From contig NZ_JAAIVJ010000002.1 in assembly GCF_011008935.1 (NCBI RefSeq), positions 310,001 through 374,000 of the forward strand: a stretch of DNA of 64,000 nt. The letters run 5' to 3'. The translations under genes were made by a program, and so were the position numbers. Under the pieces are notes generated by a model. It worked only from the letters and a program-made list of their open reading frames with translations, did no database searches and had not been told where the DNA came from. This document shows positions 16,632-24,912 of this stretch, piece after piece. Position 1 is the first letter of the stretch. Each line of letters starts with the position of its first letter. This DNA comes from Tabrizicola oligotrophica. Its GTDB lineage: Bacteria; Pseudomonadota; Alphaproteobacteria; Rhodobacterales; Rhodobacteraceae.

Positions 16632-17750
16632 TCAGATCTTCAGTGCCTCGGCCGCCGCAATGGTCGGCAGACCAAGGGCCACGCCGACGGCGGCGTAAGT
16701 CAGCTTGCCGGCATGGACGTTGAGGCCATTGAGCAGGTGCTTGTCCTCGGCGCAGGCCTGTTTCCAGCCCTTGTTGGCCAAGGCCAGCATGAAGGGCATG
16801 GTGGCGTTTCCGAGGGCAAGGGTCGAGGTGCGGGCGACCGCACCCGGCATGTTGGCCACGCAGTAGTGCATGATGCCGTCGACCTCATAGATCGGGTCCT
16901 GATGGGTAGTCGCGCGGCTGGTTTCAAAGCAGCCGCCCTGGTCGATCGCCACGTCCACCAGCGCCGCACCGGGCTTCAGCTCCTTGAGCTGGGCCTTCGA
17001 CAGCAGCTTCGGCGCGGCCGCGCCGGGGATCAGCACCGCGCCGATGATCATGTCGGCTTGCCGCGCCAGCTCGATGGTGGTGGCAGCGTCGGAATAGGCG
17101 CATTTGAACTGGCCGCCGAACACGTCATCGAGATAGCGCAGGCGGTTCACCGACCGGTCCAGCACCGTGACATCCGCGCCCATCCCGGCGCTGATCTTGG
17201 CCGCATGGGTGCCGACAACGCCGCCGCCGATCACCAGCACCTTGGCCGGCAGCACGCCCGGCACACCGCCCATCAGCACGCCGCGCCCGCCATTGGCCTT
17301 TTGCAGCGTCCAGGCACCGACCTGCGGCGCCAGACGGCCCGCAACTTCGGACATCGGCGCCAGAAGCGGCAAGCCGCCCCGGTCATCGGTCACGGTTTCA
17401 TAGGCGATGCAGGTCGCACCCGAGGCCAGCAAATCCTTGGTCTGTTCCGGATCGGGGGCAAGGTGCAGGTAGGTGAACAGGATCTGGCCTTCGCGCAGCA
17501 TCTTGCGCTCCACCGCCTGCGGCTCCTTGACCTTCACGATCATGTCGGCGCTGGCGAAAATCTCCTTCGCAGTGCCGATGATCTTCGCGCCCGCCGCCAC
17601 ATAGTCGGCATCCGAGAACCCTGCGCCCGAGCCGGCATGGGTTTCCACCAGCACCTCATGGCCAGCATTCACCGCCTCGCGCGCCGCGTTCGGCGTCATG
17701 CCGACGCGGAATTCCTGCGGCTTGATTTCCTTGGGGCATCCGATTTTCAT
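16632..17750 (-). CDS. ald: Alanine dehydrogenase
   Basis: A 372-residue enzyme converting L-alanine and NAD+ to pyruvate, ammonium and NADH. The N-terminus KIGCPKEIKPQEFRVGMTP carries the substrate-binding arginine, the catalytic lysine lies in MIVKVKEPQ, and the NAD fold is KVLVIGGGVVGTHAAKISAGMG near residue 170. The catalytic histidine is in LFTYLHLAPD. Start 17750 is behind AGGGAGAAAA. It is divergent from an Lrp/AsnC regulator at 17903, a common pairing in which the regulator activates ald in the presence of alanine. Confidence 0.96.
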   Translation of the reverse strand: MKIGCPKEIKPQEFRVGMTPNAAREAVNAGHEVLVETHAGSGAGFSDADYVAAGAKIIGTAKEIFASADMIVKVKEPQAVERKMLREGQILFTYLHLAPDPEQTKDLLASGATCIAYETVTDDRGGLPLLAPMSEVAGRLAPQVGAWTLQKANGGRGVLMGGVPGVLPAKVLVIGGGVVGTHAAKISAGMGADVTVLDRSVNRLRYLDDVFGGQFKCAYSDAATTIELARQADMIIGAVLIPGAAAPKLLSKAQLKELKPGAALVDVAIDQGGCFETSRATTHQDPIYEVDGIMHYCVANMPGAVARTSTLALGNATMPFMLALANKGWKQACAEDKHLLNGLNVHAGKLTYAAVGVALGLPTIAAAEALKI

Positions 17751-17795
17751 GGTTTTCTCCCTGATGGGCGGTCCTCTCTGGGCCGCCCCTGTGGG

Positions 17796-17856
17796 GCAAG
17801 CTTGCGCCTGAATCGTTGCAAGTGTTTTGAAACTTTTCTGGCGTCAGGGCGCAAGC
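17796..17856. promoter_or_regulatory. Inverted repeat in the ald / Lrp divergent promoter region
   Basis: GCTTGCGCC (17800-17808) recurs exactly inverted as GGCGCAAGC (17848-17856), 39 bases apart, and GCAAGCTTGC (17796-17805) is itself palindromic. Spaced inverted sites are typical for Lrp/AsnC octamers. They lie in the 152-base gap between the divergent starts, so this is a plausible binding region for the regulator at 17903. Confidence 0.5.
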
Positions 17857-17902
17857 GTGATAGATTTCCTCCAAATCCACAGCTTCAGCGAAAGATTCCA
17901 CC

Positions 17903-18367
17903 ATGAGCCTTGTTCTTGACGCAACCGATCGGCGCATTCTATCGGTGTTGCAAAAGGATGGTCGGATCACCAACGCCGAATTGTCGGAGCGGGTGAACCT
18001 GTCGCCCTCGGCCTGCCACCGCCGGGTGCAGCAACTGGAGGAGGCCGGGTTCATCGACAAGTATGTGGCGCTGCTGAACACCCGCAAGATGGGCAAACCC
18101 ACCACGGTCTTTGTCGAGATCACCTTGCAGAGCCAGGCCGAAGACCTGCTCGATGCCTTTGAGCGCGAGGTCGCCCGTGTGCCCGACATTCTGGAGTGCC
18201 ACCTGATGGCGGGGACGGCGGATTACCTCATCAAGATCATGGCCGAGGACACCGAGGATTTCGCCCGCATTCACCGACAGCACCTTTCCCGCCTGCCCGG
18301 TGTTCGGCAGATGCAATCCTCCTTCGCGCTGCGTACCGTCGTGCAGACCACGGCGCTTGCAGTCTGA
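17903..18367 (+). CDS. Lrp/AsnC family transcriptional regulator
   Basis: A 154-residue regulator. Its N-terminal helix-turn-helix (DRRILSVLQKDGRITNAELS, then LSPSACHRRVQQLEEAGFI) is followed by an RAM ligand-binding domain with the DILECHLMAGTADYLIKI strand that is conserved in Lrp proteins. It is divergent from ald and is likely the alanine-responsive regulator (AldR/AlaR-like) of that gene. Length is normal. It is followed about 75 bases later by an aquaporin-like gene that need not be in the same regulon. Confidence 0.92.
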   Translation: MSLVLDATDRRILSVLQKDGRITNAELSERVNLSPSACHRRVQQLEEAGFIDKYVALLNTRKMGKPTTVFVEITLQSQAEDLLDAFEREVARVPDILECHLMAGTADYLIKIMAEDTEDFARIHRQHLSRLPGVRQMQSSFALRTVVQTTALAV

Positions 18368-18443
18368 TTATCAACTCCGGCAAGCAGGTAATTGCGCCAT
18401 TCCGCCGCTTGCGCGCGCCGTCTTTCGTTGAAAGAACAGAGGC

Positions 18444-19136
18444 ATGAGACAGATGGGGGCAGGCATGCTGCGAAAACTGGTGGCCGAAGCATTGGGCACT
18501 GCCGGTCTGATGGCGGCGGTCACCGGCAGCACGCTCATGGGCGAGCGTCTGGCGGCGGGTGCTGCGACTGGTTTGCTGGTGTCGTCGCTGGTGACAGGGG
18601 GCGCGCTGGTCGTGCTGCTGACGCTTTTGATCCCGGTTTCGGGCGGTCATCTGAACCCTGCCGTCACGCTGATGGCCGGCCTGCGACGCGAGATCGCAGT
18701 GCCGGCGGCCCTTGCCTATGGCGCAGCGCAGGTGCTGGGGGCGGTGGCGGGCGTCGCAACCGCCCATCTGATGTTCGACCTGCCCGCCTTCACCCTCTCG
18801 ACGCTGCCGCGCGATCTGCCCTCGCTCTGGCTGTCCGAGGCCATCGCGACCGCCGGGCTGATCTTCGTCATCCTTGGCGGAAGCGCCGCGCGCGGCCCGG
18901 TGCCGGCGCTGGTGGGTGCCTATATCGCGGCTGCGTTCTGGTTCACGGCCTCCACCGGCTTTGCCAACCCGGCAATGACCATTGCGCGCACTCTGACCGA
19001 CAGTGCCGCCGGCCTGCGCCCACAGGACCTGCCGGCCTATCTGCTGGCGCAGGTCGCCGGGGCGCTGGCGGGCTATGCCTTGGGCCACTGGCTGTTCGGC
19101 AAAGAAAAACCCCCGGGCCTTGCGGACGGGGGTTGA
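18444..19136 (+). CDS. Aquaporin / MIP family channel
   Basis: A 230-residue membrane protein with six hydrophobic segments and both pore motifs, the first as GGHLNPAVT (about residue 71) and the second as GFANPAMT (about residue 175). The protein is therefore a major intrinsic protein channel for water or small neutral solutes. The region before the second NPA has FWFTAS instead of the usual aromatic/arginine filter, and ANPAMTIAR places the arginine late. The ATG at 18465 is an alternative start. The 3' end overlaps the rpsU terminator of the opposite strand. Confidence 0.85.
   Translation: MRQMGAGMLRKLVAEALGTAGLMAAVTGSTLMGERLAAGAATGLLVSSLVTGGALVVLLTLLIPVSGGHLNPAVTLMAGLRREIAVPAALAYGAAQVLGAVAGVATAHLMFDLPAFTLSTLPRDLPSLWLSEAIATAGLIFVILGGSAARGPVPALVGAYIAAAFWFTASTGFANPAMTIARTLTDSAAGLRPQDLPAYLLAQVAGALAGYALGHWLFGKEKPPGLADGG
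19104..19134 (-). terminator. Terminator of rpsU, inside the aquaporin gene's 3' end
   Basis: Read on the minus strand, AACCCCCG pairs with CGGGGGTT across an 11-base loop and is followed by TTTTTC, 60 bases after the rpsU stop. The hairpin overlaps the last codons of the aquaporin gene on the plus strand and could also act on that transcript. Confidence 0.75.
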
Positions 19137-19190
19137 TCTGACCTTGGGCCTTTCGGCGGAACCGAGTGGCCCCAGTGTCGCGGAAACGTC

Positions 19191-19397
19191 TTAGAGACCG
19201 CCTTCGCGTTGAGCCTTCTTCCGCGCGAGTTTGCGCGAACGGCGAACGGCTTCGGCTTGCTCACGGGCTTTCTTGACGGACGGCTTCTCGAAATGCTGCT
19301 TGAGCTTCATTTCGCGGAACACGCCTTCGCGCTGGAGCTTTTTCTTGAGGGCCCGGAGGGCTTGCTCGACGTTATTGTCGCGGACGCTGACCTGCAT
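19191..19397 (-). CDS. rpsU: 30S ribosomal protein S21
   Basis: A 68-residue basic protein beginning [20 protein letters not shown] and ending in an Arg/Lys-rich tail ([17 protein letters not shown]), the standard S21 sequence. S21 sits on the small-subunit platform near the anti-Shine-Dalgarno sequence and aids initiation. Start 19397 is supported by AGGAAGGTGG a few bases upstream. It is transcribed alone on the minus strand, with its terminator at 19104-19134, and is divergent from the COQ9 gene. Confidence 0.97.
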   Translation of the reverse strand: MQVSVRDNNVEQALRALKKKLQREGVFREMKLKQHFEKPSVKKAREQAEAVRRSRKLARKKAQREGGL

Positions 19398-19504
19398 GTG
19401 GTTGTCACCACCTTCCTAAGTTAGAGTTGCACAAGATGTGCAGGCCGGGCGCGCATAGCAAAACCCGGGGCGCTTGTCTACACAGGGCGGGAACGGAGGC
19501 CGGA

Positions 19505-20191
19505 ATGGAGCGTGAAAACAGCATGGAGCGGGCAAAAGCACAGGTTTTGCAGGCCGCCGTGCCGCATGTCGCGTTCGACGGCTGGTCCGACATCAGCCTT
19601 GAGGCCGCCATCACCGATTCGGGCGTGACCCCGGCGCTGGCCCACGCGCTCTATCCGCGCGGCGGTGTCGATCTGGCGGTGGCGTATCACCGGAAGGGCG
19701 ACGCAGCGATGGTCGAGGCTTTGGCCGCGCGTGATCTGACCGCCCTGCGCTTTCGCGACAAGGTGGCGTTGGCGATCCGCTTGCGGCTTGAGGGCTCCGA
19801 CAAGGAACTCGTCCGCCGCGGCTCGGCGCTTTTTGCCTTGCCACAACATGCGATCGAAGGCGCGGGGCTGATATGGGCCACGGCGGATGCGATGTTGACG
19901 GCGCTTGGCGACGCTTCGCGCGATCTGAACTGGTATTCCAAACGCACCAGCCTCTCGGCGGTCTATGGCGCGACGGTGCTTTACTGGCTCGGCGATACCT
20001 CGGACGGTCACGAGGCGACCTGGGCCTTCCTTGACCGACGCATCGAAAACGTGATGCAATTCGAAAAGGTGAAGGCCGGGATGCAGAAAAATCAGGGACT
20101 TCAGGCGCTTCTGAAGGGGCCGCTGAAGGTTCTGGAAAGGATTTCCGCACCAAAAGGGGCGGCGGACTTGCCCGGCAAGATGAAAGGCTGA
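19505..20191 (+). CDS. COQ9 family ubiquinone biosynthesis protein
   Basis: A 228-residue protein of the COQ9 group, found in alphaproteobacteria and mitochondria. The N-terminal half resembles a TetR-type helix-turn-helix (DGWSDISLEAAITDSGVTPALAHALYP), and the C-terminal half has the signature ALGDASRDLNWYSKRTSLSAVYGATVLYWL, the lipid-binding helix, and DRRIENVMQFEKVK. COQ9 assists hydroxylation steps of ubiquinone synthesis. Start 19505 follows GGAGG; a second ATG at 19523 is possible. The quinone oxidoreductase gene follows seven bases later. Confidence 0.9.
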   Translation: MERENSMERAKAQVLQAAVPHVAFDGWSDISLEAAITDSGVTPALAHALYPRGGVDLAVAYHRKGDAAMVEALAARDLTALRFRDKVALAIRLRLEGSDKELVRRGSALFALPQHAIEGAGLIWATADAMLTALGDASRDLNWYSKRTSLSAVYGATVLYWLGDTSDGHEATWAFLDRRIENVMQFEKVKAGMQKNQGLQALLKGPLKVLERISAPKGAADLPGKMKG

Positions 20192-20198
20192 ACGATCC

Positions 20199-21194
20199 AT
20201 GACGATTTCCGATTCGATGCTGGCCATGGCCATTCACCAGCCGGGCGGCCCGGACGTGTTGCAGCCGGTCTCGGTGCCGGTGCCGATGCCGGCGCATGGC
20301 CAGATCATCGTTCGCCTTGCCTATGCCGGGGTGAACCGACCCGACGCGCTGCAGCGCGCAGGGTCTTATGCCCCACCCCCCAGCGCCTCGCCTCTGCCGG
20401 GGCTTGAGGGGTCGGGAACGGTGGTGGCCACGGGGCCGGGGGTGACGCGCTGGCAGATCGGCGACAAGGTCTGTGCCCTGCTGCCCGGCGGCGGCTATGC
20501 CGAATATGCCGCCTGCCACGAACACCACGCCCTGCCGATCCCCGCCGGGATGAGCCTGCGCGACGCCGCGGGCCTGCCAGAGACCTGCTTCACGGTCTGG
20601 TCCAATGTGGTGATGCGCGGGCAACTCAAGGCGGGCGAGCGGTTTTTGGTGCATGGCGGCTCCTCCGGCATCGGCACGACAGCGATCCAGATCGCCCGCG
20701 CCATGGGGGCGCGGGTCTTTGCCACGGCCGGGACCGACAAGAAATGCCGGGCCTGCGAGGAGTTGGGCGCAGAGCGCTGTTTCAACTACCGGGACGAGGA
20801 TTTTCTGGCCGAGGCGAAGAAACTTGGTGGCTTCGACCTGATCCTCGACATGGTCGGCGGCAGCTATCTGCCGAAGAACATCAAGGCCTTGGCCGATGAC
20901 GGCCGGCTGGTGCAGATCGCCTTCCTGCAAGGGCCCAAGGTCGAAGTGAACTTCGCCGAGGTGATGACCCGGCGGCTGACCATCACCGGCTCCACCCTGC
21001 GCCCGCAATCCGACCAGGCCAAGGCCCGCATCGCCACGCAGGTCGAGGCGCATGTCTGGCCGCTGATCGCCAAAGGCGCCTTCAAGGTGGTCGTGGACAG
21101 CGAATATCCGCTGGATCAGGCGCCGGCCGCGCATTGGCGGCTGGAAAGCTCGGGCCACGTCGGCAAGATCCTTCTCAAGGTCGAAGGGATCTGA
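20199..21194 (+). CDS. NAD(P)H quinone oxidoreductase (zinc-free MDR family)
   Basis: A 331-residue medium-chain reductase/dehydrogenase related to quinone oxidoreductase QorA and human PIG3. The N-terminal GroES fold starts AIHQPGGPDVLQPVSVP and shows YAGVNRPDALQRAGSY. The NADPH fold carries FLVHGGSSGIGTTAIQIARAMG near residue 150. No structural zinc cysteines are present. It reduces quinones or alkenals with NADPH. It sits seven bases behind COQ9, so the two are probably co-transcribed. The real substrate is not known. Confidence 0.88.
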   Translation: MTISDSMLAMAIHQPGGPDVLQPVSVPVPMPAHGQIIVRLAYAGVNRPDALQRAGSYAPPPSASPLPGLEGSGTVVATGPGVTRWQIGDKVCALLPGGGYAEYAACHEHHALPIPAGMSLRDAAGLPETCFTVWSNVVMRGQLKAGERFLVHGGSSGIGTTAIQIARAMGARVFATAGTDKKCRACEELGAERCFNYRDEDFLAEAKKLGGFDLILDMVGGSYLPKNIKALADDGRLVQIAFLQGPKVEVNFAEVMTRRLTITGSTLRPQSDQAKARIATQVEAHVWPLIAKGAFKVVVDSEYPLDQAPAAHWRLESSGHVGKILLKVEGI

Positions 21195-21284
21195 CGGGGT
21201 TGCGGCCTTGGCGCAGCCAAAGCCGCAACAAGCCCAAAACTCGCCCGCGCGGGCAAGGCCCGCTTGGCTCCAGGAGCCTCCGGC

Positions 21285-21334
21285 GGGGATACTTGGACCA
21301 CATTGAAGGCCTTCAACGTGGGTGAAATATCCTC
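21285..21334. repeat. Imperfect extragenic palindrome, same family as 13500
   Basis: The arms GGGGATACTTGGACCAC and GTGGGTGAAATATCCTC flank TTGAAGGCCTTCAA. The whole 50-base unit is a near-palindrome with a few mismatches. The stretch GCCTCCGGCGGGGATA just before it is identical to the inverted flank of the 13500 element, so these are two copies of one repeat type. It lies in the intergenic space behind the quinone oxidoreductase gene. Confidence 0.75.
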
Positions 21335-21403
21335 GGGGGGTGAGGCGCTTCTGCGCCGAGGGGGGCAGACAGCCCCCCTATGCTTGCCCGAAGCGCTGCC
21401 AGA

Positions 21404-22222
21404 TCAGTCGCCGAGCTTGGCGTGGACCTCGTCGAGGTCAATCTCGCCAATCGGCATCTTGTTGCCCGGATTGTCGAAATCATATTTGAACAGCTGGAAA
21501 TCGCGCTTGTAGATTTCCCAGACCAGATGGCGCGACAGGTCGTCGAAATAGTCCTCGACCGGATGCGCCCGTTTCGGCCCGTGGCCCTCGCTTTCGTTGA
21601 ACTTCGGGATCGCCTTCAGGTCAACCTTGTGCCGGGTCTTGATCTTCTTCAGCACCGCGCCCATGCCTTCATCGAATTTCTCGGTGAAGAAGATCTGATC
21701 ATAGCGCCCGCCGTTGACGATGAAGGTCGAGACATGGCCCGACATCGCCGACCAGTGGATGTCCGGCTCCATCGGCTTTTTCCAGCGGATGGTGTCGCGG
21801 GCGAACAGGAGGAAACGGCGGAACGAGGCGATCTGGTCGAACTCCTGCTTGCCGTCGTCGCCCCCCACCTCGATGCCGTATTTCTGGATCAGGAGCGGGA
21901 CGAGATTGCCGCGATAGCGTTTGCCGTTCCGTTGAATGCCGCAGATCTTGTCGAAGAAGGAGGACAGGATGCGGGTATAGGGGTTGCGGACGCAGGTGAA
22001 GGCCTGAACCTTGTGTCCCTTGACCGCCTTTTCGATCTTCGGCTGGCTCGCCTCCATCGCCCATTTGTGCAGGCCGGCGCTGGCGTCATGAATGTCGCCC
22101 TCAAAGAATTCGCCATGGTCCGAGTAATACATGATCTGGCCAATGGTCGAGCAAGCGCATTTCGGCACCACGCGATAGACCACGCTTTCGCTTTCCGTCA
22201 TCCAGGTTCCGGGAAAACCCAA
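21404..22222 (-). CDS. Sulfotransferase family 2 protein
   Basis: A 272-residue sulfotransferase-like protein. The 5'-phosphosulfate loop is VVYRVVPKCACSTIGQ near residue 20 and the 3'-phosphate site is FTCVRNPYTRILSSFFDK, both characteristic of carbohydrate sulfotransferases of the sulfotransfer_2 family using PAPS. The start is taken as a TTG at 22222, because AAGGAGG sits 8-14 bases upstream on the minus strand; an ATG seven codons further in (22201) has no such site. It is divergent from a glycosyltransferase-like gene, suggesting modification of a surface glycan. Confidence 0.82.
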   Translation of the reverse strand: MGFPGTWMTESESVVYRVVPKCACSTIGQIMYYSDHGEFFEGDIHDASAGLHKWAMEASQPKIEKAVKGHKVQAFTCVRNPYTRILSSFFDKICGIQRNGKRYRGNLVPLLIQKYGIEVGGDDGKQEFDQIASFRRFLLFARDTIRWKKPMEPDIHWSAMSGHVSTFIVNGGRYDQIFFTEKFDEGMGAVLKKIKTRHKVDLKAIPKFNESEGHGPKRAHPVEDYFDDLSRHLVWEIYKRDFQLFKYDFDNPGNKMPIGEIDLDEVHAKLGD

Positions 22223-22361
22223 CGCGCAAACCTCCTTTTGCTGTCCGGAGTGTCCCGGCGGCTGCAACAGGGCACAAAAAAGCAAAGAAACGCTGTTATT
22301 TCAACGGTCATTGAATTTATTTAGGAAACAACGACAGATCCGTGCGCTAAATGCTTATGAA

Positions 22362-23939
22362 ATGGCCAGAATCGCCTACATCCTTCTTTGTCACAAGGAT
22401 CCCGAAGGGATCATCGCCCAGGCGCGTCGCCTGACGGCGGCAGGGGATTTTGTCTCGATCCATTTCGACGGACGGGCGAAGCAGGCCGATTTCGACAGGA
22501 TCCGCGAAAGCCTGTCGACGAACCCGTCGGTAACGTTCACGACCCGCCGCGCCAAATGCGGTTGGGGCGAGTGGAGCCTTGTCGAGGCGACGCTTCTTGC
22601 CGTGGAAGCCGCGGTCGAGGCCTTTCCGCGCGCCACGCATTTCTACATGCTTTCGGGCGACTGCATGCCGATCAAGACGGCGGAGTTCGCCCATGCCTTC
22701 CTTGACCGCGAGGAGGTCGATTACATCGAAAGCTTCGATTTCTTCAACTCGGACTGGATCAAGACCGGGATCAAGGATGAACGGCTGATCTACCGGCACT
22801 GGTTCAATGAGCGCACGCACAAGACGCTGTTTTACGCGTCGATGACCTGGCAGAAGAAACTTGGGCTGCAACGCAAGGTGCCGGCCGACATCCAGATGCA
22901 GATCGGCAGCCAGTGGTGGTGTCTGCGTCGCCGCACGGTGGAGTGGATTCTGGAATTCGTGCGTCGCCGCAAGGATGTGATGCGGTTCTTCCGCACCACC
23001 TGGATCCCCGACGAGACGTTCTTTCAAACCCTTGTGCGCCATCTGGTGCCCGAGCATGAGATCCGCACCCGGACGCTGACCTTCCTGATGTTCACCGATT
23101 ACGGCATACCGGTGACCTTCTATAACGACCATTACGACCTGCTTCTGAGCCAGGATTATCTTTTCGCCCGCAAGATCAGCCCGGATGCCAAGGATCTGAA
23201 GGACCGGTTGGGCAAGCTTTATGTCGCCCGAAATGTCCGCTTCTCGATCTCGAACGAGGGGCGGAGCCTGTACAAGTTCCTTGCCGGGCGGGGCCGGATT
23301 GGCCGTCGCTTCGCGCCGCGGTTCTGGGAAAACGAGGGGTCCTTGGGGCGCGAGCGCACCTTGATGATGGTGACGTGCAAGAAATGGCACGTCGCCAAGC
23401 GCATGGTCGAGCGGGTGCGCAAGGTGACGAACCTGCCGGCGCTGGATTATCTGTTCAACGAAGGCTCCACGCCTTTGCCCGATCTGGGCGGCATCCAGTC
23501 GAATCTCGAAAAGCGCACGCGGCACCGGCGGGCCTTGGTGCGGATGCTGTTTGACTACTGGCAGACCGACAAGCTGATCTTCTGCATCGACCCGGCCAAC
23601 GTCGATCTGATGCAGGATTTCTACAACGACAAGGCCAAGGTCCGGCTTCTGGAGATCGAATGCGATTTCACTGATGACTATCTCATCGGCCATGCCACCC
23701 GGGTCGGGCTGGCGGGCGAACAGACGCCACAGGAAACCATCGACCGGCTGTTGCCCACCATCCGCTATGACGTGAAGTTCGAAAGCGACCGCATTCGCGA
23801 TGCCGGCTTCCCGAATTTCCACCGCATCCGGCAAAGCGGCAGTGTCGACGAAAACACCGTGGCTTTGGCGGATTTCCTTGATATCCCGGTCGAGAAGGCG
23901 CGCGAGATTGCCGCCACCGAATACCTTTATGTGGACTGA
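22362..23939 (+). CDS. GT14-type glycosyltransferase with DUF5928-like C-terminus
   Basis: A 525-residue protein. The first 260 residues match core-2/I-branching beta-1,6-N-acetylglucosaminyltransferases: ARIAYILLCHKDPEGIIAQA, the central THFYMLSGDCMPIKT, and QWWCLRRRTVEWIL. The remaining residues have the character of the DUF5928 region found behind this domain in Rhodobacteraceae. The ATG at 22362 begins the conserved strand; an upstream TTG frame adds unsupported residues. Likely adds a sugar to a surface polysaccharide, with the divergent sulfotransferase as partner. Donor and acceptor are unknown. Confidence 0.82.
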   Translation: MARIAYILLCHKDPEGIIAQARRLTAAGDFVSIHFDGRAKQADFDRIRESLSTNPSVTFTTRRAKCGWGEWSLVEATLLAVEAAVEAFPRATHFYMLSGDCMPIKTAEFAHAFLDREEVDYIESFDFFNSDWIKTGIKDERLIYRHWFNERTHKTLFYASMTWQKKLGLQRKVPADIQMQIGSQWWCLRRRTVEWILEFVRRRKDVMRFFRTTWIPDETFFQTLVRHLVPEHEIRTRTLTFLMFTDYGIPVTFYNDHYDLLLSQDYLFARKISPDAKDLKDRLGKLYVARNVRFSISNEGRSLYKFLAGRGRIGRRFAPRFWENEGSLGRERTLMMVTCKKWHVAKRMVERVRKVTNLPALDYLFNEGSTPLPDLGGIQSNLEKRTRHRRALVRMLFDYWQTDKLIFCIDPANVDLMQDFYNDKAKVRLLEIECDFTDDYLIGHATRVGLAGEQTPQETIDRLLPTIRYDVKFESDRIRDAGFPNFHRIRQSGSVDENTVALADFLDIPVEKAREIAATEYLYVD

Positions 23940-23943
23940 CGCC

Positions 23944-24312
23944 ATGGCCTATTCCTACGACCCGCAGAACATCTTTGCCCGCATCCTGCGCGGCGAGATT
24001 CCGAACAAGACGGTGCTGGAGACAGCGCATACGCTCGCCTTCCATGACATCCGCCCGCATGCCCCGGTGCATGTGCTGGTGATCCCGAAGGGGGCCTATG
24101 TGTCCTTCGACCATTTCGCCGCCGAGGCCAGCGCCGAGGAGATCGTCGATTTCCATCGCGCCTGCGCCAAGGTCTGCGAGCTGGTGGGGGTGGCGCCGGG
24201 CGACGGCTTCCGCGCCATCACCAATACCGGCGCGCACGGGATGCAGGAGGTGCCGCATTACCACCTGCACATTCTGGGCGGGCGAACCATGGGGCCGCTG
24301 GTGATCCGCTAG
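23944..24312 (+). CDS. HIT family protein (histidine triad hydrolase)
   Basis: A 122-residue HIT protein starting AYSYDPQNIFARILRGEIPN, with the triad as HYHLHILGG at residues 102-110, in the Hint/PKCI subgroup that hydrolyses nucleoside phosphoramidates and related bonds. Conserved also are IPNKTVLET and HVLVIPKGAYVSFDHF. It starts four bases after the glycosyltransferase stop. Length and motif are normal, so activity is likely; the natural substrate is not predictable. Confidence 0.93.
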   Translation: MAYSYDPQNIFARILRGEIPNKTVLETAHTLAFHDIRPHAPVHVLVIPKGAYVSFDHFAAEASAEEIVDFHRACAKVCELVGVAPGDGFRAITNTGAHGMQEVPHYHLHILGGRTMGPLVIR

Positions 24313-24342
24313 GCCCCGGCGAACCCGCAGGTTCCGGGTCGT

Positions 24343-24385
24343 CTCCGAGGGGTGTTTGCGCCAATCATCGGGCAAACACCGGAGG
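24343..24385 (+). promoter_or_regulatory. Hairpin covering the ribosome site of the DUF1203 gene
   Basis: GGTGTTTGC (24351-24359) and GCAAACACC (24372-24380) form a perfect 9-bp stem. Just outside it CTCC (24343-24346) can pair with the GGAG (24381-24384) that makes up the Shine-Dalgarno of the gene starting at 24391. The structure could mask the ribosome site. It may equally be an operator; no riboswitch class was recognised. Confidence 0.45.
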
Positions 24386-24390
24386 CCAGC

Positions 24391-24852
24391 ATGATCCGTT
24401 TTACGCCTATCCCGACCGAAATCGTCCGCGCCTATCAGGCGGGCGGGCCAGACGCCAACGGGCAGGCGCCTGAACGCCATGTCTCGCAGGGCGGCGGCAA
24501 TCCCTGCCGGCACTGCCTGCGGATGGTTCCCGAAGGCGCGGGGCTGCTGGTTCTTGCCCACCGGCCCTTTCCCGCGCCGCAGCCCTATGCCGAACTGGGG
24601 CCGATCTTCCTGTGCGCCGCGCCTTGCGAGCCGGGCGGCGGCACGGATCTGCCCGCGATTCTCGCCAGCCCAGAGTATATCGTCCGCGGCTATGGTGCGG
24701 ATGACCGGATCGTCTACGGCACTGGCGCGGTGACGCCGACCGGCCAGATCACCGCCCGCGCCGCCGACCTGTTCACCGATGCGCGGGTCGCCTATGTGCA
24801 TGTGCGCTCGGCCCGCAACAATTGCTTCCAGTGCCGGATCGACAAGGCCTGA
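24391..24852 (+). CDS. DUF1203 family protein
   Basis: A 153-residue protein with the DUF1203 features: IRFTPIPTEIVRAYQAGG at the start, the cysteine pair NPCRHCLRMV around residue 35, the GPIFLCAAPCE strand, and RNNCFQCRIDKA at the C-terminus. The four conserved cysteine-containing segments may hold a metal or a disulfide; no function has been established for the family. The start follows GGAGG, which lies within a stable hairpin. It stands between the HIT gene and the convergent polA gene. Confidence 0.85.
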   Translation: MIRFTPIPTEIVRAYQAGGPDANGQAPERHVSQGGGNPCRHCLRMVPEGAGLLVLAHRPFPAPQPYAELGPIFLCAAPCEPGGGTDLPAILASPEYIVRGYGADDRIVYGTGAVTPTGQITARAADLFTDARVAYVHVRSARNNCFQCRIDKA

Positions 24853-24912
24853 AAGTGCCGGGACCATGGCCGCAAAAGGTGTGCGCCCGTGGTCTCGCCC
24901 CGTCGCCCGCTG

